This document shows positions 18,386-27,893 of a stretch of 64,000 nt of DNA, one piece after another (the stretch's first letter is position 1; every line of letters begins with the position of its first letter). Origin of the DNA: JAFGNB01 sp050304135. GTDB taxonomy: Bacteria; Fibrobacterota; Chitinivibrionia; Chitinivibrionales; Chitinispirillaceae. The translations under genes were made by a program, and so were the position numbers. A model generated the notes under the pieces. That model worked only from the letters and a program-made list of their open reading frames with translations, searched no databases and had not been told where the DNA came from. The stretch is from the NCBI GenBank assembly GCA_050304135.1, contig JBNLDC010000053.1, positions 67,235-131,234 on the forward strand. Direction: 5' to 3'.

Positions 18386-20500
18386 TTACCTCACCGTTAT
18401 CTGAAATGTTGTGCTCTTGGTAATATTGTTTATATCGTTCACGTCTATTTGAATCTGGTTGGGACGTTGCCGTACCAGCTCAATATCGGCTTCAATGAAA
18501 TTATCGGTAAATGTTCTCACCGCACTTCTCTTACCGTTCGTTTTATTGGTGATCGCCACTTCACGTATCAGTCGCATGTCGTCCTGCGGAAGATTTTCAA
18601 TGGTGAATTCAATCGTATAAAACGCCGCTTCTCTTCCGGGAGAAGCCGGGGGAAGGTCAAACGAGATGCTGCCAGCCGGGCGTCTCATTTTTATCAGCCA
18701 GGTGGTGGTCGAAAGGAATGCATGATGTGACAATACTTCGGTGTTTGACGGATTCTTTTCACGGTCTTCCGCATAAACGCGGTAGGAATGAATACCATTC
18801 TCAAGTGAAATACAGGTAGATTCATTCGGGCGGAGTGTTTTGAATTCCTTACTTCCGTCAATTTCGTACCAGAGCGTGATCTCATCATCGGCGGTGCGGT
18901 CAAAAACCGTAACATTCCAGCAGGATTTCGCCAGCGATGCACTCACTTGAGGCCGGTAGGTGTCCGGTGGTTTTTTGTAAATTATTTTTCTGTTTTCAGT
19001 CCTACTCATACCGGCTGCGTTTACTTCGAATTCGAGCAACACCTCCCCCTCTTCATCAGGGATGGTGACATATCCGGAGAATTGGCCTGAAGAAGATACC
19101 GACATTTTACGTCCGTTAACGGAAACTTCAGCATTTGTCGGAAGGACCTCGCCCTTGATAATGATATTGGTGGTGGTGACTGTTTGCCGATCCGGGGGCG
19201 AGGAAACGATAAAGCGATATTCCGGTTTATACACTACCCTGCGGGAAATTTTCTGTGTTGCCCCGTCAAGATTCGCTTCAAAATCGAGAGTGTATTCTCC
19301 AGCCTCGTTCGCAATGGGTACCTGACCGTTAAAACTTCCCGAAGCGGTAACCGGAAGCGTCATGGAAAGGACGGTTACTTCTGCACCCGGGGATACCGAT
19401 CCACTGACCGGAATGAGTGGCTTTACGATATCCTGCCCTTCGCGTGGAACGGTAACGGAAAAAAACAGTGCAGCCGAAGTAACGGTAACCGATCTGCTGA
19501 CTGAACGCGTGCTTTCATCGGCCTCTGCAGCGATCTGCAGTTCAAACACCCCGGGTTGTGCCGGTGCGGTAACCGTTGCTTTGAAGGAACCATCCCCGGC
19601 AACCGGTACGGTTTTACCGTTTACCGACACCGAACCACTGTTTGGCTTGACCGACCCGGTAACTGCTATCGGTGACTGCGGTGTGACAACCGCCCCTTCC
19701 GACGGAGTCGAGAGAGAGAGCACCAAGGTTCCTTGTTCAGTTTGAACCTCCGACCTTCCGGTCGTATCATCTACGGTGGAACTGTCATTTTTTCCAACAG
19801 AATCCGTCGCCGTAGCGGTTGTCGAGTCGGCCGCATTATTGAGCGAATCATCTGCCGGTGTTGCATTTCCGGTACCCGTTGTATCGGTGGAGAGCGGTAC
19901 AGGGGTTTTTTCGTTGAATTTCTCCACGGCCACCTGTTCGCCTCCCTTTTTAACGACGCCCATCTGGTTTGGTGTAAGTTCAACACTGTTCTTTGATCCC
20001 TGAGGAGTTACCAGTACCCTTCCTTCGTACACCTTTACCCGGGTCTGCTCCCTGTTGACCTCAAGCCCTACGACGGTTCCCCGAATGGCTGCCGTCGCGG
20101 TAGGTGTTTCAAACTCAAAGGACGATCCGGTAGTGACCAGCTTTTTTACATTGGCGACAATTGCCCCGTTCATGATCTTGAGTGAGGTATTCTGTTCACT
20201 TCCTTTTCCCTTTAGAGTTTTCAACTCAAGGGTGGAGTTTTCTCCCACCTTGATGGTTGAACCCTCAGTTGTCTCCAGTTCCGCTTCCGATTCGACGAAG
20301 GTTCGTATAGCATCGGTCTCCTTAAGCGGCATTTTGGGACGTGCGGCAGTCCATTTCACCGAGGCGCCCCGTCGGATCTTGACGGTCCCTACCAGTTGCT
20401 TTATAGTACATTTTCGAGAGGATTGAGGAGCTGCGGGTGCAGTTGCCATGAACAGCAGCAACAGCACCGTAACGTAACGGAGATATCTGAATAACTGCAT
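18386..20500 (-). CDS. secreted FecR-domain protein with three Ig-like repeats
   Basis: 704 aa from the ATG at 20500 (SD aggaga, 5 nt); the longer frame to 20530 lacks this support. A signal peptide covers about 1-24 (ATAPAAPQ). A FecR domain lies at about 25-170 (KQLVGTVKIRRG ... AAIRGTVVGLEV ... VKVYEGRVLV). A Thr/Asp-rich linker follows, then three tandem Ig-like units of about 85 residues (about 265-345, 350-430, 432-515), each with a VSVNG or equivalent beta-turn and a GSF core. A C-terminal domain with a YEIDG-type strand ends the protein. FecR domains without an adjacent sigma factor are common in exported proteins and are thought to bind cell-surface ligands. It is first in an operon with the beta-helix/barrel gene. 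Confidence 0.8.
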   Translation of the reverse strand: MQLFRYLRYVTVLLLLFMATAPAAPQSSRKCTIKQLVGTVKIRRGASVKWTAARPKMPLKETDAIRTFVESEAELETTEGSTIKVGENSTLELKTLKGKGSEQNTSLKIMNGAIVANVKKLVTTGSSFEFETPTATAAIRGTVVGLEVNREQTRVKVYEGRVLVTPQGSKNSVELTPNQMGVVKKGGEQVAVEKFNEKTPVPLSTDTTGTGNATPADDSLNNAADSTTATATDSVGKNDSSTVDDTTGRSEVQTEQGTLVLSLSTPSEGAVVTPQSPIAVTGSVKPNSGSVSVNGKTVPVAGDGSFKATVTAPAQPGVFELQIAAEADESTRSVSRSVTVTSAALFFSVTVPREGQDIVKPLIPVSGSVSPGAEVTVLSMTLPVTASGSFNGQVPIANEAGEYTLDFEANLDGATQKISRRVVYKPEYRFIVSSPPDRQTVTTTNIIIKGEVLPTNAEVSVNGRKMSVSSSGQFSGYVTIPDEEGEVLLEFEVNAAGMSRTENRKIIYKKPPDTYRPQVSASLAKSCWNVTVFDRTADDEITLWYEIDGSKEFKTLRPNESTCISLENGIHSYRVYAEDREKNPSNTEVLSHHAFLSTTTWLIKMRRPAGSISFDLPPASPGREAAFYTIEFTIENLPQDDMRLIREVAITNKTNGKRSAVRTFTDNFIEADIELVRQRPNQIQIDVNDINNITKSTTFQITVR

Positions 20501-20632
20501 AATTCTCTCCTGGCGGAAAATTGGTAACAATTTGATAACAGCACCGATCAGATGTATTTTTTCATTATTACAAAAAGATCAATACATTGTACCACCTGTA
20601 CCGTTAAGGGTCAATTAAATTTCAGAACGGTT

Positions 20633-21061
20633 ATGGCGCCCAAATCACCCCTTTTCATTCACCCGGAAAAAAGTAAAGTAAAGCTGCCACAGGCACAGCT
20701 TAAAGCGTATGCATTGCGAATATACACAGGAGAAAAGATCTCCCCGCTGCGTTCCACCAACCTGATCTGCTGCAGTGATTTTATTATACGTCGACTCAAC
20801 CGCGAGTATCGTGCCATTGATAAAGTGACCGATGTGCTCTCGTTTCCGTTTGATGATGACGACTTTCTCGGAGAAATTTTTATCTCCGTCAGACGCACCG
20901 AGGTTCAGGCTCGGATGTTAGGTCATTCTTTTACCGATGAGTTTCTGCGGCTTTTTGTCCATGGAATGCTTCACCTGACCGGATACGATCACCTTAAACC
21001 GGCGGAACGGACTCGGATGAATCAGCGGGAAAACCGGTATCTTCAAAAAAATCTGTACTGA
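20633..21061 (+). CDS. ybeY: YbeY endoribonuclease
   Basis: 142 aa from the ATG at 20633. The zinc-binding signature HGxLHLxGYDH is present at residues 110-120 (HGMLHLTGYDH), and the upstream TDVLSFPF is the second conserved block. YbeY is a single-strand-specific RNase needed for 16S rRNA 3'-end maturation and ribosome quality control. The start is uncertain: an in-frame upstream ATG at 20552 would add 27 residues, but family length (about 150 aa) favours 20633. The gene lies 169 bp upstream of a CorC-like gene, a common neighbourhood. Confidence 0.93.
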   Translation: MAPKSPLFIHPEKSKVKLPQAQLKAYALRIYTGEKISPLRSTNLICCSDFIIRRLNREYRAIDKVTDVLSFPFDDDDFLGEIFISVRRTEVQARMLGHSFTDEFLRLFVHGMLHLTGYDHLKPAERTRMNQRENRYLQKNLY

Positions 21062-21230
21062 AAACAGGGAGAATGTATCTTTTTACGGCATTCTGATTTT
21101 TTTTATCATATACTTATATTATTATGACATACCTTTCCCGTCTCTGCCGGCAGCTGTCTGCAACTATTTCAGGATAGTATGCACCGATCTTCTCCGGCAC
21201 TCGTTTCACTGATTATTAAGGAGGCTCCTT

Positions 21231-22535
21231 TTGGAGGGTGACCCTTCAAGTGTTATCTCATTGTCATTTTTAATTGCCGCGTTCCTTCTCTCAGTAATCT
21301 TCTCTGTTATAAAAATCGTGTTCAGCTCATTTGATGTCTCCTCGTTGCCGGCTGATGATGAGTATCTGCGTTATTATGGATCAAAAATTGAGCAGGTGCT
21401 CAAAAATGAACCTCTTTTTAAGCAAACCGTCGCCTTCGGCCGTATTCTCTCCTTCTCGGCGTTATCAATGTTCGCCTACATTGTCGCATTGCAACACTTC
21501 CCGCAACTTCGCAGTTATCAGAAAGTGCTCTACCCGCTGCTCTCTTCGGTACTGCTGCTTTCGCTCTTTGCGGGAAACGTTTCGCAGGCACTGGCAAAGC
21601 GCTACTACCGTTTCTTCGTTTCGTTCTGTTACAATGTTTACAAGGTTGTGGGTTGGATTTTTCTTCCACTTCTGTCGCTCTTTACCTGGCTGCATAATCG
21701 TCTTCTGAAATTAGTGGGTTACGATGAACGTTTCGCATTTCTTACCGACGATGAAAAGGCGCGAATTTCCGAAAAACATAATGGGGAACGGCTGGATGAA
21801 GAAGAAAAGGAGATGATACGAGGAATTTTCGATCTGAGTGAAACCAGTATCGACGAAATTATGGTTCCCAGAATAGATATAAAGGGTTTCGATATCTCAA
21901 CTTCGGTTACGCAGGTGTTGAAAATTGTCCGCGAAGAGGGACATTCCCGCCTTCCGGTGTTCAAGGAGACTGTTGATACAATCGTTGGTGTGCTCTATGT
22001 GAAAGATATACTCACCTGGATTTCTGAGCACGGGCAGGAGAACTGGGACATCGAGAAAATTATGAAGAAACCCCTTTATGTCCCTGTCGGAAAAAAGGTT
22101 AACGACCTTATGCGTGATTTTAAAAAAAAGCATATGCATATTGCCGTAGTCGTTGATGAATACGGCGGTACCGCAGGGCTGGTCACCATGGAAGATATTC
22201 TTGAAGAGATCGTTGGAGATATTCAGGATGAATATGACGAGGAGGAAATGGAAGTTGTCAAGCTTTCCGATAATGCCTTCCTTGTTGATCCGCATATCGA
22301 TCTTGAAGATCTCAACGATGAGCTGGGGATTAACATATCGCTTGAAGAGGTTGAATACAATACCCTCAGCGGTCTGATCTATCATGAATACGGCGATGTT
22401 CCTCAAAAGAATACAACACTTGAGCACAACGGTCTTCGTTTCACGATCCTCGAAATGGATAATCAACGGATCGTGAAAGTTAAAGTCGAGATAGTGCAGC
22501 GCCAGAACAAAACACAGGATACAACCGCATTTTAA
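21231..22535 (+). CDS. CNNM/CorC (HlyC) family membrane protein with CBS pair
   Basis: 434 aa from a TTG at 21231, which has an ideal SD (aaggagg, 6 nt). The N-terminal part has about four hydrophobic helices (DUF21/CNNM-like, up to about residue 165). A cytosolic CBS pair follows (DEIMVPRIDI ... HSRLPVFKET ... VGVLYVKDIL ... VVDEYGGTAGLVTMEDI). The C-terminus is a CorC_HlyC transporter-associated domain (about 345-425). Members are implicated in Mg2+/Co2+ efflux or resistance; the old name hemolysin is misleading. It follows ybeY, as in many genomes. Confidence 0.87.
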   Translation: MEGDPSSVISLSFLIAAFLLSVIFSVIKIVFSSFDVSSLPADDEYLRYYGSKIEQVLKNEPLFKQTVAFGRILSFSALSMFAYIVALQHFPQLRSYQKVLYPLLSSVLLLSLFAGNVSQALAKRYYRFFVSFCYNVYKVVGWIFLPLLSLFTWLHNRLLKLVGYDERFAFLTDDEKARISEKHNGERLDEEEKEMIRGIFDLSETSIDEIMVPRIDIKGFDISTSVTQVLKIVREEGHSRLPVFKETVDTIVGVLYVKDILTWISEHGQENWDIEKIMKKPLYVPVGKKVNDLMRDFKKKHMHIAVVVDEYGGTAGLVTMEDILEEIVGDIQDEYDEEEMEVVKLSDNAFLVDPHIDLEDLNDELGINISLEEVEYNTLSGLIYHEYGDVPQKNTTLEHNGLRFTILEMDNQRIVKVKVEIVQRQNKTQDTTAF

Positions 22536-22799
22536 TCATGCCGCTGATTTCAGTACGACACAATGTCCGTAACAAGATTATGCTTTGTGTTGCAGTGTAA
22601 GTTCAACCACTGTTAATTGAAGTTTCAATCGAAAGCAACTCATACGTTGGCTCCCGCTTTCCCCGGTGGTTTCTATTCGGAATCGATAAATAATGGCAGC
22701 TCATTTCACATCTGTTGATAATCGGTGCGAAGGTAAGTATTTTTAAACGTTTTTTCCAGTTCTGCAACATGCGTATCGAAAACCACCAAGGAGGAACTA

Positions 22800-23588
22800 T
22801 TGAATATAGTTGTCTGTATCAAGCAGGTGCCCGGCACCACCCAGGTCCGGATAAATCCCGAAACCGGCACGCTGGTTCGTGACGGAGTAGAAGCGGTAGT
22901 TAATCCATTTGATGAATATGCCATCGAAGAAGCACTTCGCATCAGAGAAAAAGCAGGCGGTGTAGTTAAAGTTATCACCATGGGGCCGCCTCAGGCCGAC
23001 GTCGCGTTGCGTAGTGCAATTGCAATGGGTGCCGACGAAGGAATTCTCGTCACTGATCGCCAATTCGCCGGTTCGGATACATGGGCAACCTCCTACACCC
23101 TTTCAAGCGCAATTAAAACAATCGAGGATACCGACCTCATTATTTGCGGGAAACAGGCCATCGACGGCGACACTGCCCAGGTGGGTCCGGGAGTTGCTGA
23201 AATGCTCGGTATTCCCTATGTGGCATGGGTTCGCAAAGTTGAATCCATCGACGAAAATTCAATCAAAGTGGAACGGTTGATGGAGGATGGCTACGATATT
23301 GTCGAAATGCCGCTTCCGGGGCTCATCACGGTGGTTAAAGAGATCAACACCCCGCGAATGGCCTCCCTCAAGGGTAAAATGAATGCGAAAAAAGCCCAGA
23401 TTAAAACAATCACCGCCTCCGACCTTTCCGTTGACGCTTCGCGTCTCGGTCTGAACGGGAGCCCCACACAGGTCCTTCGTTCATTCGTACCGGAAAAGAA
23501 ATCCGGCGGCGAAAAAATCAGCGGAGAAGTACCCGAACTGGTCGCGAAAATCAAATCAACCATTTCAGAACTTGAAGTCATCAAGTAG
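22800..23588 (+). CDS. etfB: electron transfer flavoprotein, beta subunit
   Basis: 262 aa, typical for EtfB. TTG start at 22800 with a perfect aaggagg SD (5 nt). MNIVVCIKQVPGTT, the AMGADEGILVTD block and the conserved CGKQAIDGDTAQVGP are family signatures. EtfB binds AMP or the second FAD, and with EtfA passes electrons between acyl-CoA-type dehydrogenases and the quinone or ferredoxin pool. No dehydrogenase gene is adjacent. It lies 14 bp upstream of etfA. Confidence 0.95.
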   Translation: MNIVVCIKQVPGTTQVRINPETGTLVRDGVEAVVNPFDEYAIEEALRIREKAGGVVKVITMGPPQADVALRSAIAMGADEGILVTDRQFAGSDTWATSYTLSSAIKTIEDTDLIICGKQAIDGDTAQVGPGVAEMLGIPYVAWVRKVESIDENSIKVERLMEDGYDIVEMPLPGLITVVKEINTPRMASLKGKMNAKKAQIKTITASDLSVDASRLGLNGSPTQVLRSFVPEKKSGGEKISGEVPELVAKIKSTISELEVIK

Positions 23589-23602
23589 GAGCTCAGAAGC
23601 AC

Positions 23603-24799
23603 ATGGGAATTAAAGTAGATCTTGAAAAATGTATCGGTTGTTCACTTTGCGTTCGCTCATGCGCGGTTGATGCGATAAAAATCATCGATAAAAAAGCGGT
23701 TATCGACGAGACCAGATGCACGCTCTGTGCCGCCTGTGTTGAAGCCTGCAAGAAATACAATGCGATCACCATCACCAAGGAACGGTCGGAACACGCCGCA
23801 TCGATTGATGAATACCGCAACATTGCCGTATTCATTGAACAGCGCGATGGTACCATTGCCGGCGTCTCGTACGAAATGCTCGGTGAAGGCCGGAAACTGG
23901 CCGACGCCCTCGGCGAAAAGCTGCTTGCGGTTTTTCCCGGCTATGAAATGCAGAAACAGGCCGAAGAACTCATCAAGTTCGGAGCGGACAAGGTATTCTA
24001 CTTCGACAGCGAGGAATGTTCCAACTTTCAGGACGATACTTACGCGGAACTGGTAACGCAGTTCATCGAAAAAGAGAAGCCGTCGATTGTTCTGGCAGGT
24101 GCCACCGCCATCGGGCGTTCATTCATCCCGAAAGTTGCCGCCAGAGTTTACGGCGGCCTTACGGCCGACTGCACCAAACTTGAGGTGGACACCGAGCGGC
24201 GTCTGCTCCTCGGAACCCGTCCCGCATTCGGCGGCAACCTGATGGCAACCATTATCTGTCCGGATCACCGGCCTCAGATCGCAACAGTGCGTCACAAGGT
24301 TATGAAGGCAGCGGTCAGAGATGACCGTCGCATTGGTGAGCTGATCGTCCACAAAGTGGATAAGGGCAGTATCGCGGAACGTACCAAACTTATTGACATT
24401 GTCAAGGAGATCGAATCAACCGTCAATATTACCGAAGCGGACATCGTGGTTTCCGGTGGCCGTGGTCTGATGAAGCCGGACAACTTCGGACTGCTGCGTG
24501 AACTGGCCGAAGTGCTCGGTGGCGCGGTGGGCGCGAGCCGCGCAGCGGTTGATGCGGGGTGGATCCCCTACTCGCATCAGGTCGGACAGACCGGTAAGAC
24601 CGTCTGCCCCAAACTGTATATCGCTTGCGGTATCAGTGGTTCGGTGCAGCATATGGCCGGTATGCAGTCCGCAGACTACATAATAGCGATCAACAAGGAT
24701 CCCGACGCTGATATTTTCCAGGTGGCGAATCTCGGAATCGTCGGAGATGTCCTTGAAATAGTGCCCGCACTTATTCAGGCATTCAAAGCGGAAAAATAA
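23603..24799 (+). CDS. etfA: electron transfer flavoprotein, alpha subunit with N-terminal 2[4Fe-4S] ferredoxin domain
   Basis: 398 aa, about 70 longer than plain EtfA because of a ferredoxin head. Two CxxCxxCxxxC motifs are seen at C10/C13/C16/C20 and C39/C42/C45/C49. The EtfA core follows, and the C-terminal FAD domain contains VVSGGRGLM, VGASRAAVDAGWIP and GISGSVQHMAGM. Ferredoxin-fused EtfA is known from anaerobes, for example in caffeyl-CoA-type and other electron-bifurcating or membrane-linked complexes, and suggests an anaerobic electron-transfer role. It is in an operon with etfB and is followed by an intrinsic terminator. Confidence 0.95.
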   Translation: MGIKVDLEKCIGCSLCVRSCAVDAIKIIDKKAVIDETRCTLCAACVEACKKYNAITITKERSEHAASIDEYRNIAVFIEQRDGTIAGVSYEMLGEGRKLADALGEKLLAVFPGYEMQKQAEELIKFGADKVFYFDSEECSNFQDDTYAELVTQFIEKEKPSIVLAGATAIGRSFIPKVAARVYGGLTADCTKLEVDTERRLLLGTRPAFGGNLMATIICPDHRPQIATVRHKVMKAAVRDDRRIGELIVHKVDKGSIAERTKLIDIVKEIESTVNITEADIVVSGGRGLMKPDNFGLLRELAEVLGGAVGASRAAVDAGWIPYSHQVGQTGKTVCPKLYIACGISGSVQHMAGMQSADYIIAINKDPDADIFQVANLGIVGDVLEIVPALIQAFKAEK

Positions 24800-24821
24800 A
24801 CCGTAACAGGTGTAGCAACCT

Positions 24822-24852
24822 CCCGGTGCTCTCCAGTGAGCATCGGGATTTT
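24822..24852 (+). terminator. intrinsic terminator after etfBA
   Basis: Stem cccggtgctc / gagcatcggg (10 bp, one G-U pair), 6-nt loop, then attttc. It separates etfBA from hisG. Confidence 0.7.
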
Positions 24853-24892
24853 CATTGAAATTCATTCTGTTTAATAGATTGGTTCCTCTCCA

Positions 24893-25762
24893 ATGAAGCT
24901 CTCATTCGGTCTGCCCAAAGGAAGTCTTGAATCGTCCACCATTGAACTGTTCCGCAAAGCCGGCATACACATTCAAAAGGGAGAGCGTTCCTACTACCCT
25001 ACCAGCGACGATCCGGAGCTTGATCTTATCGTCATGCGCCCCCAGGAAATTCCCCGTTACATTGAACAGGGTATTCTGGATGCCGGTATAACCGGGCAGG
25101 ACTGGGTTGAAGAAAACAGGGCCGACATTGTTGAGGTTTCCGAGCTGCGCTACAGTAAAGCAACGCGGCGCAAGTGCCAGTGGGTACTGGCAGTACCCGA
25201 GGAATCAAAATTTCATAAGGCTGCCGACCTCAAAGGCAAACGGATCGCCACCGAGCTGGTGGGAACCACCAAACGGTACTTCAAAAAGCAGCATATTCCG
25301 GTTGAGGTGGAATTCAGCTGGGGAGCAACAGAAGTGAAACCCCCTCGTCTGGTTGATGCAATTGTTGACATTACAGAAACTGGCTCTTCCCTGCGGGCGA
25401 ATCATCTCCGGATTATCGAGACGATCATGGAAACCTGCACGGTGTTAGTTGCCAACAAAAACGCCTGGAAGCAGAAGAGCAAGCGGGATAAACTCGAGAA
25501 TATGAAAATGCTCCTTCTGGGGACGCTCGACGCCGAAAATTTTGTTGGCCTCAAGTGTAATGTTCAGGAAAAAGATCTGGCCCGTGTTATTAAAGTGCTT
25601 CCGGCGCTGCATAACCCTACTATTTCGCACTTGTACGAAAAGGGCTGGTTTGCTGTTGAGACAATACTCCCCTTTCACGAGACAAAGCATCTGATTCCGC
25701 GCCTCAAACGGGCAGGAGCTTCGGGTATTGTTGAATACGCAGTCTCTAAAATTATCCCCTGA
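24893..25762 (+). CDS. hisG: ATP phosphoribosyltransferase, long form
   Basis: 289 aa, the length of the hexameric long-form HisG, which does not need HisZ. It shows LSFGLPKGSLES at the N-terminus, the DAGITGQDWVEE block, the PRPP-binding region VDIVDITETGSSLR-like (VDAIVDITETGSSL), and the C-terminal ACT-like regulatory domain (from about residue 215; PTISHLYEKGWFAVE). It catalyses the first step of histidine synthesis and is normally feedback-inhibited through the C-terminal domain. No other his genes are near; it stands alone between terminator and hflK. Confidence 0.95.
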   Translation: MKLSFGLPKGSLESSTIELFRKAGIHIQKGERSYYPTSDDPELDLIVMRPQEIPRYIEQGILDAGITGQDWVEENRADIVEVSELRYSKATRRKCQWVLAVPEESKFHKAADLKGKRIATELVGTTKRYFKKQHIPVEVEFSWGATEVKPPRLVDAIVDITETGSSLRANHLRIIETIMETCTVLVANKNAWKQKSKRDKLENMKMLLLGTLDAENFVGLKCNVQEKDLARVIKVLPALHNPTISHLYEKGWFAVETILPFHETKHLIPRLKRAGASGIVEYAVSKIIP

Positions 25763-25908
25763 CAATTCTTCGGGCATTAACGGCAGTGATTCTTCCTGGA
25801 TGCCGTCCGCCCTCGAAATAGTTCCGCAAGTTGGTTAAGCGGGTACACAGAGGTTATTTTATCTTTGAACGACTTCCCTTCTTCTCCTTCCCGAATCAAG
25901 GACTCCCG

Positions 25909-26895
25909 ATGCAACAAAATTTCAACGAACAGTTCAAACAGGTTTTCCCTAAAGGGATGAAACCTTTTCCGTTAAAGTGGATAATTCCATTGGCACTCCT
26001 GGTACCACTGGTAGCTTCTTCGGTATTCACCGTTGAACCCGAAGAGGTAGGTGTAATTCTCCGATTCGGCAAATACGTTCGCACGGTAAATTCCGGCCTG
26101 AATTTCAAAGCACCTCTCGGTGTTGAAAAGGTATATAAAGTACCGGTGGAACGGCAGCTGAAACTCGAATTCGGTTTCCGCACCGAAAAGGCCGGAGTTC
26201 GCAGCCAGTATGCCACACGAAGCTACTCCGAAGAATCCCTGATGCTTACCGGTGATCTCAATGCCGCTGATGTTGAATGGATTGTTCAGTATCGTATCAG
26301 TGACCCCTTCAAGTTTCTCTTCAGAGTACGTAATACCGTCCAGACGTTCAGGGACATTAACGAAGCGATCATGCGTGAAATCGTCGGAGATCGCACGGTG
26401 AATGAGGTGCTCACTATCGGCCGGCAGGAAGTGGCAACCACCGCAACGGTTATGCTGCAGGAACTGGCCGATCAATATGAAATGGGTATCAAGGTCGAGC
26501 AGGTGGTGCTGCAGGACGTGAATCCGCCTGAACAGGTCAAACCGGCATTCAACGAAGTCAACGAAGCTCAGCAGGAGCGCGAAAAACTTATCAACCAGGC
26601 ACGCTCCGACTACAATAAAATTATCCCCAAGGCCCGGGGCGAAGCACAGCGGACCATAGAAGAAGCACACGGGTATGCTCTGGAACGGGTTAACCGGGCA
26701 AAGGGAGAGGCAGTGAAATTTACGGCGGTATTCAACGAATACTCCAAGGCAAAAGAGGTAACCAAGCAGCGCATCTACCTTGAAACCATGAATGAAGTGC
26801 TGCAGAAGGTTGGAAGAAAACTGATCACCGATGAAAAAGCTTCGGGAATACTACCTCTTTTCAATGCAGTAAAAGGAGTGACCCCCAATGAATAA
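25909..26895 (+). CDS. hflK: HflK-like SPFH membrane protein
   Basis: 328 aa from the ATG at 25909 (SD aagga); the longer frame from 25831 adds 26 residues without support. There is one N-terminal membrane helix (about 22-40), then an SPFH/band-7 domain (VEPEEVGVILRFGKYVR, NAADVEWIVQYRISDP, VVLQDVNPPEQVKPAF) and a coiled coil (EAQQEREKLINQARSD ... KARGEAQRTIEEA). HflK and HflC form a large cage around the FtsH protease and modulate its access to membrane substrates. It overlaps hflC by 8 bp. ftsH is not in the window. Confidence 0.93.
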   Translation: MQQNFNEQFKQVFPKGMKPFPLKWIIPLALLVPLVASSVFTVEPEEVGVILRFGKYVRTVNSGLNFKAPLGVEKVYKVPVERQLKLEFGFRTEKAGVRSQYATRSYSEESLMLTGDLNAADVEWIVQYRISDPFKFLFRVRNTVQTFRDINEAIMREIVGDRTVNEVLTIGRQEVATTATVMLQELADQYEMGIKVEQVVLQDVNPPEQVKPAFNEVNEAQQEREKLINQARSDYNKIIPKARGEAQRTIEEAHGYALERVNRAKGEAVKFTAVFNEYSKAKEVTKQRIYLETMNEVLQKVGRKLITDEKASGILPLFNAVKGVTPNE

Positions 26896-27841
26896 ATACC
26901 GCCCTCTCATTCTTATAGCTCTCGGGGTTTTCGGTATCGCCCTGATCGCAAATTCGATGTTTGTTATTGATGAAACACAGCAGGCAATAAAAACTCAACT
27001 ACGTAAACCGGTCGGTGATCCAATTGTTGAACCTGGAATCCATTTCAAAGTTCCGTTCATTCAGGATGTGACGTATTTTGACAAGCGTTTTCTCGAATGG
27101 GACGGCTCCCCAAACCAGGTACCCACCAAAGACAAGCGATTTATCTGGGTTGACATGTATGCCCGCTGGCGCATTGTGGATCCACTGCTGTTTTTCCAGC
27201 GGGTTCGGGATGAACGCGGTGCCCAGTCCCGCCTTGATGACATACTCGACGGGCAAACCCGCAATGCAATTGCCAATCACAACCTCGTTGAACTGATCCG
27301 TTCAAGTAACCGCGATTACCAGGCAGATCAGGAAGTTGATTCGACGGAAGATATCAATACGCTTTCGAAAATTAAATACGGCAGAGAAAAAACCACCCGC
27401 ATGATCCTGGAGACTGCCGCTCCCCGTACCATGGAACTCGGTATCGAGCTGCTTGATCTGCGGTTCAAGCGAATCAATTATGTTGATGAGGTTCAGAAGA
27501 AAATATTTGAACGGATGATTTCTGAACGAAAGCGGATCGCAGAGAAATACCGGTCTGAGGGCGAAGGAGAGGCTTCGAAAATCCTGGGCGATAAAGAACG
27601 GGAGCTAAAAAGCATACAGTCCGAAGCATACCGGACCGCTCAGGAAATCAAGGGAAAAGCCGACTCGGCAGCAACGGCAATCTATGCCGCAGCATTCAAC
27701 CGCAACAGCGACACCCGTGATTTCTACCGGTTCCAGAAAACAATGGAGACCTACCGCACCACGTTATCCGATAAAGACATGTTGATACTCTCAACCAAAA
27801 GTGACTTCTACGAATATCTGCAGAAACTGGAAGTAAAATAA
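26888..27841 (+). CDS. hflC: HflC-like SPFH membrane protein
   Basis: 317 aa. N-terminal membrane helix at about 6-25, then a band-7 domain (FVIDETQQAIKTQLRKPVG, GIHFKVPFIQDVTYFDKR, DMYARWRIVDPLLFFQRV) and the characteristic HflC helical part (ILGDKERELKSIQSEAYR). It is the partner of the overlapping hflK gene. A 13-bp perfect hairpin follows immediately. Confidence 0.94.
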   Translation: MNKYRPLILIALGVFGIALIANSMFVIDETQQAIKTQLRKPVGDPIVEPGIHFKVPFIQDVTYFDKRFLEWDGSPNQVPTKDKRFIWVDMYARWRIVDPLLFFQRVRDERGAQSRLDDILDGQTRNAIANHNLVELIRSSNRDYQADQEVDSTEDINTLSKIKYGREKTTRMILETAAPRTMELGIELLDLRFKRINYVDEVQKKIFERMISERKRIAEKYRSEGEGEASKILGDKERELKSIQSEAYRTAQEIKGKADSAATAIYAAAFNRNSDTRDFYRFQKTMETYRTTLSDKDMLILSTKSDFYEYLQKLEVK

Positions 27842-27843
27842 CC

Positions 27844-27873
27844 GGTAGTACGGAGGCTCTCCTCCGTACTACC
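27844..27873 (+). terminator. perfect 13-bp hairpin after hflC
   Basis: ggtagtacggagg, loop ctct, then the exact complement. There is no T-tract, so it may be a leaky terminator, an mRNA 3' stabiliser or a processing site between hflKC and spmAB. Confidence 0.5.
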
Positions 27874-27893
27874 CTGATTGTTACCGGAGCATC

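Noticed and set aside
25972..26670. 232-aa minus-strand ORF
   Set aside because: It lies wholly inside hflK in antisense, has no SD and no family features; a shadow of a real gene.
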